From Diphasiastrum complanatum (taxonomy: Eukaryota; Streptophyta; Lycopodiopsida; Lycopodiales; Lycopodiaceae), in the NCBI GenBank assembly GCA_029204225.1, contig CM055110.1, positions 37,150,116 through 37,214,115 on the forward strand: a DNA stretch of 64,000 nucleotides, given 5' to 3'. The position numbers were made by a program, and so were the translations under genes. The notes below the pieces were generated by a model. It searched no databases and was not told where the DNA came from. It worked only from the letters and a program-made list of their open reading frames with translations. Positions within the stretch are counted from its first letter, which is position 1. Each line of letters opens with the position of its first letter. Positions 43,935-55,999 of the stretch are shown piece by piece.

Positions 43935-45186
43935 TGGTATATGTCGTACTATACCAACAAGGTTAATATAGATTTTGTAGTAAATAATGTCAAACCCACA
44001 GGACAACATTAGGAAGTTATGTATTTGGTACAGTTTATGAGTTATTTTGAGTGAAGTGGCTTCGGGTGTTATTCTAGTTGTCAACAGACATTAGAAAGTA
44101 ATCAGCATTACTTGTGTTGGGGTGTCTAGTGTTAATAATTCCAGAACAGCATTCTTGCCTCTATCAAATCGAATGAAATGCATTCTACAGATGAGAGGTT
44201 ATCAAAGTAGTACAACAGTATCACACTCCGGCTGATTAAGGTATCAATAGAGAATCGAGAAATGTTCGATGTATTCGTGGTTGTGTAGACAATTAATTAA
44301 TCGCGTTAGCGAACTGTTCGCTTCTAGACAAAAGTTCTCAACAACTTAAGTCCAAGGTTATGGTTAAAGAGCACGAATAGTTTTAAAACACGTTAGAAAC
44401 TTATGTCAGTTACAAACAAGATCACAGATCAAAGACTCAATTCTTCAGATAGGGACTGTCATCTCAAATGTATACATACAGTTTAATTCAATGATCGTGC
44501 TAGACTGTACCAAATGTAGTCGTTATTCGAGTGCCGAAAAGAAAGTATTCGCGACAGATGAATAAGGTGATTTTAAAACAGTTCCTTAGAGCATATTTAC
44601 GGACACATAGCAAACGACTGTAATGTGCTAGAGAGTCTGTCTGATCGGAGAGTAATTTATGTAAAGCGTTAGAGATTGCTAGTAGACTCACACTCAACAG
44701 TGCGGAGAACAGAGATAAGGGAGAATAACTCTCAACACTCTATTCACTTCTTCAACCTCTTAGAAATACATAAACTCTTCTCTCTTGATGGTTGAGACTG
44801 AAGCGTGAAATCAATATATATTCTAGAGGGTGAACAAACACACCTCTAAAACAACAGGTGCGTCGCTCCCGCAAAAAGGTCTAGTTAACAATTAGGTTGA
44901 GTATACGTTTAATTATACCATCAGAGGTATATTTAACTAAGAGTTAAGATTACTCTAGTTTAATATGTCATTTCATATCTAGTCGTTTCGCGTGGATGAC
45001 CTAGTAAAGGCTATCCATGGCAATATCTTCCCTTTAAAAGATCTTGTCCTTCAATACAAGGCAAGTACTTAGGAGATATATTCTCGAAAATGACTTAGGC
45101 CTCTTCATGATTCATATTTATCTAGCTCATATCTTCATTTTCGAGTATATCATGCCCATATTTAGGTTGATATTCGTGGCATCACA
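43935..45186 (-). repeat. Gypsy B 5' LTR
   Basis: 1252 bp, minus orientation. It starts TGTGATGCCACGAATATC and ends ATATACCA before the PBS. It is alignable over its full length to the gypsy A LTR. Confidence 0.85.
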
Positions 45187-45940
45187 TCCATGTATAGACT
45201 GTCTACGTCTTCACACTCCAATAACAACTGTCTAATTAGACAATTAATCAGTTGTTAAACAATCTTGTAAATGTAAAGTTAGAATAATACAAGATCTTCC
45301 AGCTGCTATAAATGTAAATGTGCGATTGAAGATGTTAGTAGTGAAGCAATCAATCAGATCAGATAGAAGTCATTTGTCAGAGATTAAACAACAAAAACGG
45401 GTCTTACAGTAGCTGACTCTTTAGAGTTAGTGATCATAGAGAGAGATATATATATATATACTCAGAACGTTAGCAATTGTGTTGAATCTGTAAGTAGGAT
45501 CACGCACTTATCAGTGCGATTGTATTGTGATCTGACTTTTGTGTTTACAACATTATTATACAGATTCGCTATTGTTCTATATCTTTTTGCATTCTTGTTG
45601 AATGATAACTCTGACTCCTCTTACACAAACACTATTATCAGAGAATTGTATGGCTATCTTTGACGCATAAATTGATTCTACATTCTCTTCATACCAAGTA
45701 ATCAGTATTAGAGGATTGCATGGGTGTCTCAGACGCCTAATCTATTTCACAATCTCTCTTCACGGCAGTCTACGACTCCACTGATAATCTGATTCAACGC
45801 AAAGAACAGCTCATAAAATCCATTCTCTAAGTAATCCACGATCCCGTTTTCAAGAATTCTTGTTTCTTCAATTGACATCAATCCAAACGTCAACCGAAGT
45901 GGTATCAGAGCTGATAATTCACAATCCATCCAATCTCACA
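45187..45940 (+). repeat. Copia F 5' LTR (left-truncated)
   Basis: Matches 51178-51926 from CCATGTATAGAC to the end (CTCACA). It contains TATATATATATATA near 45448 and, notably, a PBS-like TGGTATCAGAGC inside the LTR at 45900-45911. Confidence 0.8.
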
Positions 45941-45943
45941 GAT

Positions 45944-45955
45944 TGGTATCAGAGC
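45944..45955 (+). other. Primer-binding site, tRNA-Met (copia F)
   Basis: TGGTATCAGAGC three bases after the LTR end. An identical string 44 bp upstream lies within the LTR and is also present, as TGGTATCAAAGC, in the 3' LTR. Confidence 0.75.
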
Positions 45956-46082
45956 CACGGGTTTATTGGAGTACTAGAGTCTAGGACTTATAATAGAACT
46001 TTAATACGTTCTAATTCTATAGAGTTGATTCATTTAGTTTGTGTTTTATCTCTGCTACTTGAAGACGATTTCCACATGTGAA

Positions 46083-47107
46083 AGTTCAAAATGAAGATAA
46101 GGGCCTGATTGAAAAAGAGTTATGGGGATACATCAACGGGTCCATAGCCAGACTGGTAGAACCCGAACAACTCCTAGCTTGAGAAGCAAAGGATGACAAG
46201 GCTCTTGCCATCGTATCCCTAAACTTGAAAGACACTCAAATCACTCATGTATCCAACTACACCACCTCCAAATAAGCGTGGGATACACTTACGAGCATCT
46301 ACGAGACCTCAAATGTTTCCACTCGTCTCTTCTTGAGGAAGAAGGTACTGACACTTAGAATGAGTGTAGGCACCTCAGTAAGTGACCATCTGAATGAGTT
46401 CAAACAGTTGCTCAATCATCTGGCTGCAATAGGTTCTCTACTCAATCAATTGGCTGCAATAGGTTTGTCTATCTCATAAGAAGACTCTACCATGTCTCTT
46501 CTTTCCAGTCTTCCATTCTCCTATGATAATTTAGTGTTGCTTCTTAGTAATACTCCTGCATTGTCTCCCCAAAAATTGACAGCAAGTTTGTTGCAAGAAG
46601 AAGTTAGGAGGAAAAGCTTGTCTACAACAACGACTACCAAATCCATGGCACTCTACTCAAACAAGCAGCAGTCCAAGAAGAAGAAAGGCTTTAAGGACAA
46701 GAAGACAAAGGCAGAACAGCCAACAGCATCGCAACCACAAAAGTAGCAACACAGTCAATCATCGTCCAAGACCAAGCTATTTTGCAGATACTGCAAAAGA
46801 ACCAACCACGACATCAAAGATTGTCGTATCCTCAAGCGTAATGAGCGAGGAAGAAAATGGAGCAGTAGCAAGAAGGCAACTCTGACACAATAAGATATTC
46901 CCAAGATGAGGATAAAGTGCTGATGGTACAAGATCAACCCGGTAGAGATGCCCATCAATGGTATCTCAATTCAGGTGTTTCTCAGCACATGACGCCATGC
47001 AAAGACCTCTTTTCTATACTCACAGCTATAGAATCAAAGTATATCTTCTTTGGTGACTCCAGTTCACATCAAGACGAAGGCCAAGACTCTATTCAACTAC
47101 AATTCTC
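46083..47107 (+). pseudogene. Copia F gag and protease start
   Basis: Frames give I-V-S-L-N-L-K-D-T-Q-I-T-H-V, A-W-D-T-L-T-S-I-Y-E, and at 46492-46743 L-S-S-L-P-F-S-Y-D-N-L, typical of copia gag. A knuckle C-R-Y-C-x4-H-x4-C is at about 46779. The protease begins W-Y-L-N-S-G-V-S-Q-H-M-T at about 46960, where the catalytic D-S-G is N-S-G. Stops interrupt the frame several times. Confidence 0.75.
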
Positions 47108-48450
47108 TGATTTATGGGGCAAGGGAGATAGGAAGAATGGGAACGAAAAAGAGAGCAGGAATATTGCGGAACAGCTCTCCCGTTCTAATCAGTTGCTATG
47201 TGCAAAAATAGTCTAATAGACAACTTATGCTAAAGATAATCACAGCTTTATGCGTTTTGATTGCACAACAGGATCTTAAAACTAATTCATACTCTAAAAA
47301 CAAGAGTGCAGTCCACCGAAGAGACTGGAGATGGTTTGTGTGTGGTATTACTGAAATCAGATTCAACGAGAAGTATAGTTTTGAAATCACGAGTTTCTCA
47401 GACATCAAAGACAGTCATCGTCTGATTAGAAACTGAGGAGCCATAAACGTTCGTGTTCTGATCAGGGTGAGTATACAAGCACGATCAAACAGCAATGAAA
47501 GTGCATTCAATCACAACATGCATTCATCTACGTAGTACACATATTAAAACAAGCTGTTGTTATATTACACTGAAGCACAATACAAATAGCCATTACAACC
47601 AAAAATGACAGCGTAATTGGGAGGCTCAAATAATGCGTCTCATAGATGGAGCAACCCCCCATCTATGCTTGGATGATCTATTTATAGATTTCATCCGTGT
47701 ACTAACTACAATAAATGATTGTCACCTAATTAGGTAAGCTGCTTGTACTTGGAAGTATATGGCTTCTGTGACAATTGTACATAGTGTATACGGTCAACAA
47801 ATCAGGATCGTTGACGCGGACGAGAACATCGCAAAATCTCTCACTTCACATTTTACGTTCCTCATTCATTTTAGATGACCTTCGGCATTTTTCTCTCTCT
47901 TTGAGATTTTGCGAAAAAGCCGAAGGTGCCCTAAAATAGTTCAACTTTGAAAAGTATATGACCTTCGGAAATTTTCTCTCTCTTCGCATTTTGTGAAAAA
48001 TCGAAGGTGTTAAAATCAATTGAACTTTTGAACTGTGCACAAGTGGACTTCTTTGAAATAATTGAATGGAAGAAGCCGAAGGTAAGTATTGTATTTTTTG
48101 GAAAAGTGCGAAAAATGTGAACTGTGCAACCTTCAGTGTATTTCTGTAGGCTGTTCAAAAAGTAATGTAAATCTACAAACTTGTTCTAAATGTAAGTTGT
48201 GGAAGTCCTTGAAGATGGCCAAGTCTTCAATGACTTCAAGTTATTAAACTTAACATCTGAACTTAAAATTATGATAGGATTGGTTACTCTTTGCTGGAGA
48301 TCAGCCGGAAGCCAGTTGTGGACGTTCTTCAAATAAATTGGTTGTTTAAGTTTGTGATTCCTGCAAGTACCAGATGAGCATACTTTGAACCCAATATAAG
48401 TTTCACCTGACCCTAGATCAAAGATCAATAAATGTGCAGGAAGAATCATG
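47108..48450 (-). repeat. Repeat R1, inserted copy (LTR-like)
   Basis: The reverse complement of this stretch is alignable to 56000-57259, including TTGCCCCAT at the end, GAGCCTCCCA(G/A)TTACG, the GCGAAAAA/AGAGAGAGAA blocks and the ATGGCCAAGTCTTCAATGAC stretch. It interrupts the copia F protease. In the other copy this end is followed by a PBS, so R1 is probably the LTR of the copia G family in opposite orientation. Confidence 0.65.
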
Positions 48451-48464
48451 AACTAGAAATTAGT

Positions 48465-50680
48465 CATTCACCAAGGAGACAATTGTGGGCTTAATTTTCA
48501 ACACTGATGGCATCACTAGGCAGCTTAATGGTGTACTTTATGTACCCAAATTAACTAAGAACCTATTGTCTATTAGCAAGATCACAGATTAGGGCTATAG
48601 AGCCATGTTCACTGCCAACCGATGTACTATTCTAGATGAGAATTCAAAAGAAATCTTCTCTGCTTTCAGAGAAGGGAATTTATGCTAATTTATGTTAGCT
48701 GTTCAGATGCTAATTTATGGCATCAAAGATTAGGTCATCTAAACATGCGTTCAATATTGTATATGCATCATAACAAAATAGTCAATGACATGTATATAAA
48801 CGATGTTACTACAGCTAATCAAGATGTCTGTGAAAGTTGCTTGAACTAGATTTTCAAGAGGACAAGCCGCTAAGGGCAAAGTCCATTTTTTCATTGATAC
48901 ACAATGACTTATGTGGTCTCATCCCAAGGCTGCACTTACCATCGATGGGCCTAGACCCACGATTGTTCAACCACAAGATGCTACAATCTCAGTCATTCAC
49001 CAAGGAGAATCGTCTACTCAAGCACCTGCAGTTAGAAGGTCTGCAAGACAATGACAACAACCTGATCATTTCACTCCTCGGGCGTTCATCAGTCATGATG
49101 AACCTGCCACTGTTGTAGAAGCACTGTCAATGCCCGATGCAGACAAATGGAAGGCTGTCATGAATGCTGAGTATCAGTCTCTAATGAAGAACAAGACCTG
49201 GAGTCTTGTCAATCCTCCTACAGATATAAAACCAATTGACTCCAAGTGGATCTTCAAGCTAAAGCTTAAACCAGATGGATCGATATCCAAATGGAAAGCT
49301 AGACTGGTGGTTAAAGGATTTGAACAAGTATATGGGATAGACTACACCGAGACCTTTAGTCCAGTGGTAAAGCATCAGTCTATTCATACCTTATTGGCTA
49401 TAGTTGTTGTAGAAGATCTGGACATTCACCAGATGGATGTCCAGACGACATTCCTACACGAATATATACAAGAAGATGTGTTCATCTATCAACCATAAGG
49501 TTGCATCCTTCAAGGCAAGAGCATCTAGTATGTAAATTGCATAAGGCATTATATGATTTGATGCAAGCTCCGAGGGCCTGGTATGATAGAATAAGTCATT
49601 TTTTGTTCCAGCATGACTTTACCTCCTATTCCGCATATTCGAATGTGTATCTCAAGCGTAAAGGGTCAAGCTATGTTATAATAGCATTATACGTTGATGA
49701 TTCCTTAATTATTAGCAATTCAAATCAGTTGCTATAGGAAACCAAATCTTTGCTTTTATCAGAGTTTGAGATGACTAATTTAGGCCCAGTCCATTACCTT
49801 ATCGGTATGGAGATCAACAGAGATCGCGCGAGTAGAAGGATCACCATAAGCCAACAATCTTACCTAATCAATGTACTTCGCAGATACGACATGGAGGCTT
49901 GCAAACCCATAGATTCTCCTATGGATCCAGGATACAATCTTTCCAAAGACATGTGCCCCAGAACAAAGGCAGATCAGCAAGAAATGTGCAAGTACCCCTA
50001 TCAGTCAGTCATAGGTTCTATCATGTACTCTATGATCTGCACACGACCTGATCTTGCATATGCTGTGAGCACACTATTGCAATTCATGTCCAATCCAGGC
50101 CTACAACACTGGAAAGCCCTGCAAAGAGTTCTAAAGTACATTCAAGCCTCAAAGCACTGTGCCTTGAGTTACAACAGCAACACAAAAGCTGCACTCACAC
50201 TGACTACCTATTCAGATTTCGATTGGGCAGGAGACGCGGATACCAAAAAATCCACATCAGCTTGCAGGAGGACCCATTTCATGGAACAGCAGAAAGCAGA
50301 AATGCATTTCGTTGTCCTCTACAGAATCCAAATATGTTACAGCTAGATCAGCAGTAAAGGAGACCATTTGGCTGAGGAGGCTGCTACAGGATCTACAATT
50401 CCCACAAATCAGTCCAACAATACTCCAATGCGACAATTAGAGCTGCATAGCTCTATCTCTGAACCCACGTACTCATGCTAGAACTAAACACATAAAAGTT
50501 CAGTTCCATTTTCTTAGAGAGAAAATTCAGAACCAAGATGTTGTACTAAGTTACTGTAATACAAACAGTATGTTGGCTAATATTTTGACAAAGCCATTGT
50601 CTAGAGATAAACATTCTACTTTAGTAGAAATGATAAATCTCAATTTTAGATCAGATTCATAATAGTTAGCTTAAGAAAGA
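48465..50680 (+). pseudogene. Copia F pol remainder (pre-integrase, RT, RNase H)
   Basis: Resumes with G-V-L-Y-V-P-K-L-T-K-N-L-L-S-I and L-W-H-Q-R-L-G-H-L-N, then C-E-S-C. Integrase is deleted and RT follows at 49130: S-K-W-I-F-K-L-K-L, A-R-L-V-V-K-G-F-E-Q, Q-M-D-V-Q-T-T-F-L, Y-V-D-D-S-L-I-I-S. RT runs with few stops to 50346. The RNase H has S-D-F-D-W-A-G-D, S-S-T-E-S-K-Y and, near 50540, H-F-L-R-E-K in shifted frames. Confidence 0.82.
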
Positions 50681-50681
50681 G

Positions 50682-51926
50682 TGTTGGAATTTAATCTAAC
50701 TTCTACTCATCCCAACAGCCCTTCTTCTTTCTTTGATTTTTTACTCTCCCAACCTGCAGAAAATGAACTCTTTTTCAACAGTTTGCATATTTGAACTAAT
50801 TGTTGCCACAGTCTACAATTTTACTCGGATTTTTCCACAGGCGAAAAACCCGACACTCGACACTGTCCTTTATTTTTACCTTAATTTGCAACTAAGTGTT
50901 TAGCGACACTTATCTAAGTTGTTTTTGGGCCATTTAGGCACTTCCAGAAAAGTGAGACTTGTTGTGAAAAATGTGACACTGCATTTTTACATGCAATTTA
51001 TGATAGGCGACAATTAGGGCAAAATGCGGCACTGCATTTTTCCTCACAGTTTCTAACAGGCGACATAAAAAGATGAAAAACTCGACACTGCAATTTTACA
51101 CGGGATACTACACAGGCGGCACTGTAGATTTACACAGGATATTACACAAGCGACACTCTGTAGAAATACACAGTATTCCATGTATAGACTATCTACGTCT
51201 TCACGCTCCAATAACAATTGTTTAATCAGACGGTTAATCAGTTGTTAAACAATCTTGTAAATGTAAAGCTAGAAAAATACAAGATCTTTCAACAACTATA
51301 AATGTAAATGAGCGATTGAAGATGTTAGTAGTGAAGCAATCAATCAAATCAGATAGAAGTCATCTGTTAGAGATCAAACGACCAGAACGGGTCTTACAGT
51401 AGCTGACTCCTTAGAGTTAGTAATCATAGAGAGGGAGATATATATATTCAGAATGTTAGCAATCGTGTTGAATCTGTAAGTAGGATCACGCGCTTATCAG
51501 CGCAATTGTATTGTGATTTGGTCATTGTACTTACAACATTATTATACAGATTCGCTATTGTTCTATATCCTTTTGCATTCTTATTGAATGATAACTCTCA
51601 CTCCTCTTACACAAACACTATTATCAGATAATTGTATGGCTGTCTTTGACGCCTAAATTAATTCTACATTCTCTTCATACTAGGTTATCAGTTTAGAGGA
51701 TTGCATGGTTGTCTCAGATGCCTAATCTTTTTCACAATCTCTCTTCACGGTAGTCTACGACTCTTACATTGATAATCTGATTCAATGCAAAGAATAGCTC
51801 ATAAAATCCATTCTCTAAGTAATCCACAATCCTTCTTTCAAGAATTCTTGTTTCTTTAGTTGACATCAATCCAAACGTCAACCGAAGTGGTATCAAAGCT
51901 GATAATTCACAATCCATCTGATCCCA
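50682..51926 (+). repeat. Copia F 3' LTR
   Basis: Starts TGTTGGAATTTAATC right after the purine tract. The first half carries CGACACTGCA-type repeats (50860-51170) absent from the 5' LTR. The second half matches the 5' LTR. It ends against the inverted copia E fragment. Confidence 0.7.
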
Positions 51927-51928
51927 CT

Positions 51929-52935
51929 GGTAGGATTTCCATCATAGCATAAAATGTGATCTAGACTTCCCTGAATATATCTCATCACTCTCTTTAATAC
52001 TTTCCAATGAGAGATCCTAGGATTAGACATGAATTGACTTAACGTGCTAACAGTGTATGTTAAATCTGGTCTAGTACACAGCATTGCATACATCAAAGAT
52101 CCTATAAGTGAATGATAAGGGTACTTCGCTAAGTTGAGTACTTCACTATCAAAATCAACACAAGTAGGTTTAGTCAATACTATACTTGGATCCATTGGAG
52201 TATCAATTGGTTTTCAATCAGGCATATGAAACTTTTCTAAAATACCTTTTAGATACGTCTGCTAGCTAAGATAGATCTTCTTCTAAAGTCTATTTTTAGT
52301 AATGTGAATTCCTAGCAAAGAATGGACAACTTCTAAATCAGTCATGTCAAATTCCTTTAACAGATCACTCTTAGTAGTGTGCAATAGGAAAGTGTCGTTA
52401 GACAAAATAAATGCATCATCTACGTAAAGAGCTATGTGGAGTGAATGGATACCTATCTGCTTGAAAGAAACATTATAGTAAGTTGAATTGTTTGAATGAG
52501 ATAAGAGTTGATTCTATCGAACCATACTCTTGCGACCTGTTTCAGACCGTAGATTGCTTTGTGCAACTTGCACACTTTGTGCTCTTGGCCTTTGACTTCG
52601 AATCCTTTCGGTTGGAAGGTGTATAGTTCATCTTCGACACTTCCGTTGAGAAATGTTGTCTTGACATCCATCTGGTGCATTTCGAGGTCTTCGATGGTTG
52701 CTAACGCAATCAGAGTTCTGATAGATTGCATCTTGACGACAGGATTGAAAATTATCTGACAATTCACTCCTTAGACTTGAATGAATCTTGTAGCCACTAG
52801 TCATGCTTTGCATTTAGAAATGGAACCATCAGAGTTGAGCTTCTTCTTGAAGATCCACTTGTTGTCGATAACTCTCTTGTGAGTGGGGATGTCAACCAGT
52901 GTCCAGTGTCCAAGTCTAGTCTGTCAAAAGTAAGG
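51929..52935 (-). pseudogene. Copia E fragment (RT)
   Basis: Minus-strand relative of copia D: N-K-W-I-F-K-K-K, I-F-N-P-V-V-K-M-Q-S-I-R-T-L, Q-M-D-V-K-T-T-F-L-N-G, C-K-L-H-K-A-I-Y-G-L-K-Q, a frame-shifted Y-V-D-D-A-F region near 52420, then M-D-P-S-I-V-L-T-K to Q-G-S-L-D-H-I-L-C-Y. Both ends are abrupt, at copia F and copia H borders. Confidence 0.8.
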
Positions 52936-53197
52936 TGTGCAGATGAAGAAAGTACAAGGTGGATGTGCTATCTGTGAGATTGTGGGTGGCTGCAATCGTT
53001 GCCTAGTCTGTTAGCGCAGCTACATGGGGCGAGCGTGAAGAAGGTGTGACGTCAGCCTTCGCTTTTCGTCCTTTTATCGCCTGTGAGAATTTGCATGTTA
53101 ATATGCAGACTATGCGACAACACGAGTAAATATGCAGCATGAATGGAGGTAGATTAAAGATGGGATTTGGAGAGTAGAGGACACAAATCCAACACCC

Positions 53198-53222
53198 ACA
53201 ACCCCCCCCCCTCCCCCCCTCT
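53198..53222 (-). other. Polypurine tract, copia H
   Basis: On the plus strand a C9-T-C7-T run; on the minus strand a G-rich purine tract immediately before the 3' LTR start. Marks plus-strand priming. Confidence 0.7.
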
Positions 53223-55052
53223 TAATCTGGATCCGTGAATGCCTTGATCTTCAGACTAAGCAATGCACAAAATTTATTATGTGCATTAACACTGAGTGCT
53301 TTCGTGAATATGTCTGCAACCATGTCCTGCGTTCTACAGTACGTTAAGCTTACTTCCTTGTCGAGAACCTTGCCCTTGATGTAGTGATATCTAATTTCAA
53401 TGTGCTTACTCCTAAAGTGAAATCTAGGGTTGGCCGATAAGGCAATAGCACTTTGATTATCACAAAATAAAGTTGTAGGGCTGTACTGATTCAGATCTAG
53501 ATCTGACAGCAAATTTCTCAACCAAAACGCTTTCTTGATAGATTGAGAAGCAGCAATGTATTCTGCTTCTGTAGAAGAAAGTGCGACAGAAGTTTGCTTA
53601 CGACTGTTCCATGAGATAGGACCATCGTTGAAGAAGAATGTAAATCTAGATGTGGATTTACGATTGTCTACATCTCCTCCCTAGCTTGCATTAGAATAAC
53701 CACTGAGCTGATGGAGATTGTTGTTGCTGACATCTCCGTAGCAGATGCACTGGTCCATGGTAGCTCGAATATATCTCATGACTCGTATGAGAACCTTTCA
53801 ATGGGTAATGTCAAGATTAGCCATGTATTGGCTGAGTGAGCTTACAGCAAAAGAGATATCTGGTCTTGTATAGACCATTGCGTACATGAGAGATTCTAGT
53901 ATCGATCGATAAGGGTATTCTCTCATTTGCTCCACTTCCTGCTTGGTCTGGGGACATTGGTCCTTTGACAGATGCAGGCCTAGATCCATTGGTGAGTGAG
54001 CTAATTTACAATTCATAACATTGTATCTGTTAAGAACATTGTGAAGATACCTTTGTTGAGTGATATAAATCAGTCGATTTGCTTTGTCTCTGTGGATTTG
54101 AATTCCCAGACATAAGTGAGCTTCGCCTAGATCAGACATGTCGAATTCTGAAAACAGCATCTGTTTCGAATCCTTGACCATATTGGTATTGTTGCTGAAG
54201 AGCAACGTATCATCCATGTATAAGGTGATGATAATGAAGGATTGTTGCACTGACTTGGAATAGATGTTGCAATCAATAGTGCTTGGTTTGAATCCTTGTT
54301 CAATGAGGAATGTATTGATCCTCCGAAACCAAGCTCTGACAGACTGTTTCAAACTGTACAGTGCTTTGCGGAGTTTATAGACATGATTCTTCGTCCCTTC
54401 CAAAACATATCCTTTGGACTGGATTATGTAGATATCTTCTTGTATCACTCCATTCAGATAGGCTGTTTGTACATCAAGTTGATGCACTTCGAGGTCAACA
54501 GTTGCAGCATAAGACAAGAGCATTCGGATCGACGAATGTTTGACGACTGGACTAAAAGTCTCACTGTAGTCGACATTAGGGATCTGAGTGAATCCTTGTG
54601 CTACCAATCTTGCCTTCCTTCAATAAATTGCTCCGTTGGCATTGTATTTGATCTTGAAGATCCATTTGCAATCAATGATATTGCAGCCAATAGGAGTTTC
54701 GAGTAATGACCATGTCTGGTTCCATTGGAAGCTCTGCAGCTGATTGTGAAGGGGCATGACTGATGCAGCTGTCCTCACTTCGTACTTTTGCTTTAGTTTT
54801 TCTCGTGCTTCAATCTTCAATTTTCATGAGAATGTTTTCATTTATGGAGGATATGATGATCGCCATTGTGCGCTCATCCTTCCTTATCCATTCCGCTCTC
54901 CTTGGATCTTCCTCTTGAGGATTTGGTTCTATGAGATCAGTCACTGACTATATCCCCTCGTCTTTTAGAAGTGTCTTTATCTTGAACTTCCATATGCGAT
55001 AGTTTGCGCCATCAAGATTGATCGTGATCTTTTCCTGAATTGTAGTAGCCAT
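53222..55052 (-). pseudogene. Copia H gag N-terminus fused to RT and RNase H
   Basis: Gag has N-Y-R-I-W-K-F-K-I-K-T-L-L. RT has C-K-W-I-F-K-I-K, then a 269-codon open stretch (53798-54607): [37 protein letters not shown], and H-L-C-L-G-I-Q-I. RNase H includes C-D-N-Q-S-A-I-A-L and R-S-K-H-I-E-I-R-Y-H at 53222-53521. The gag stop and frame breaks make it inactive. Confidence 0.82.
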
Positions 55053-55464
55053 GTTGTATCTAATGAACCTACTCTAATACCATATTGGAAATCATGTTGT
55101 ATATTGTCTAGGTTTTGCAAAAGTGATGTTGTGTGATGTGGGCAATTACATGAATTAGATATGCTAATACTAATCACAAGCAATGCAACAATCAATTAGA
55201 AATAGATACAACGCAAAAATACTATTGAAAGAGCATAACATCTTTTTATTAGAGTGAGTCGACAGTGCATCACGAAAGTAACGGCCTGACGCTCCTCTTA
55301 AGTTTCTATCTATTAGACCTTTTTCTCGTTCGGTCTCTCTATCTTTTGATTAATGTCATCATGTGCATGCTTCGCTCTTTACATTTTCCTGACTCTCTTA
55401 TTGATTTGTCTGACTGTCTGCTCTTCCGCTTCCGTAACTCTATGGAGTTCTGTGCATGCTTGCG

Positions 55465-55993
55465 TTATCTAGCGTAGCGTATGACCCGGAGGAAAGCAGA
55501 TTTCAATCCTCCATCTTTCTCCAACAGGGCCCGCATTAAATATTCAGCAATAATTGTAGCCCAATCTGGTACAGTGTCGACATAGAATAAGGCAGCATCT
55601 GATAACTTATCTTCAGATTGAGTTGCGATCGCCTTTTCTTTGATTTGTGACACAAGATCCGCCATGTACCATGATCTTGAAATCAAACTCCAACAATAGG
55701 AGTAACCACCTAGTGATTCTTTTGGTGTTGCAGGTCTTATTCACCAAATATAACAAGGGTTGATAGTCCGTATAAAATGCAAAATGGGTGACCATCAAAT
55801 AACGTCTAAATTTTTGGACTGCAAAAAGCATTTCCAGTGCCTCTTGTTCCATTGTTGAGTAGTTCATCTCTACTTCGTTGAGCTGTCGGCTAACAAAAAA
55901 TATTAAAAAGTCATTTTTGTGCTCTCCTGACTGGGTCAAAATGTCTCCAACGACATACTTCGATGCATTTGTATGCACATAAATCTCCAACAA
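55465..55993 (-). pseudogene. Gypsy RNase H fragment
   Basis: Minus strand L-E-I-Y-V-H-T-N-A-S-K-Y-V-V-G-D-I-L (Asp changed to Asn at the first catalytic site), F-F-V-S-R-Q-L-N-E-V-E-M-N-Y, Q-E-A-L-E-M-L-F-A-V, F-Y-T-D-Y-Q-P-L-L-Y, R-W-L-L-L-L-L-E-F-D-F. It passes into an integrase-side linker with M-A-D-L-V-S-Q, then stops. It is isolated from other gypsy domains. Confidence 0.8.
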
Positions 55994-55999
55994 AGGGTA

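Larger units (their letters stand above)
40881..45186 (-). mobile_element. Gypsy B: pol-less Athila/Tat-like element, gag joined to accessory gene
   Basis: On the minus strand: 5' LTR (45186-43935), tRNA-Asp PBS (43929-43912), gag, then directly the coiled-coil accessory gene ending at 41207, a purine tract at about 40910-40901, and an 18-bp start of the 3' LTR (TGTGATGCCACGAAATTG, 40898-40881). The complete pol is missing. Gypsy A is the related element that still has pol. Confidence 0.8.
45187..51926 (+). mobile_element. Copia F with nested 1.2-kb insertion
   Basis: A left-truncated 5' LTR (45187-45940), PBS, gag, protease fragment, insertion (47108 to about 48450), pre-integrase remnant, RT, RNase H, purine tract (AAGAAAGAG) and a longer 3' LTR (50682-51926). 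Integrase is almost wholly lost. The 5' LTR lacks the first roughly 500 bp seen in the 3' LTR and abuts the gypsy B LTR. Confidence 0.82.
52936..55480 (-). mobile_element. Copia H with gag-to-RT deletion
   Basis: On the minus strand: LTR sequence upstream of 55084, PBS-like TGGTATTAGAG (55082-55072), gag start M-A-T-T-I-Q-E-K-I at 55052, then a jump from K-L-K-Q-K-Y-E into RT sequence near 54770. RT and RNase H follow, then a very purine-rich tract (53198-53222) and the 3' LTR beginning TGTTGGATTTG at 53194. Gag C-terminus, protease and integrase are missing. Confidence 0.78.

Noticed and set aside
55265-55477. 70-codon hydrophobic plus frame
   Set aside because: Lies in the LTR region of copia H, no relatives seen; likely chance.
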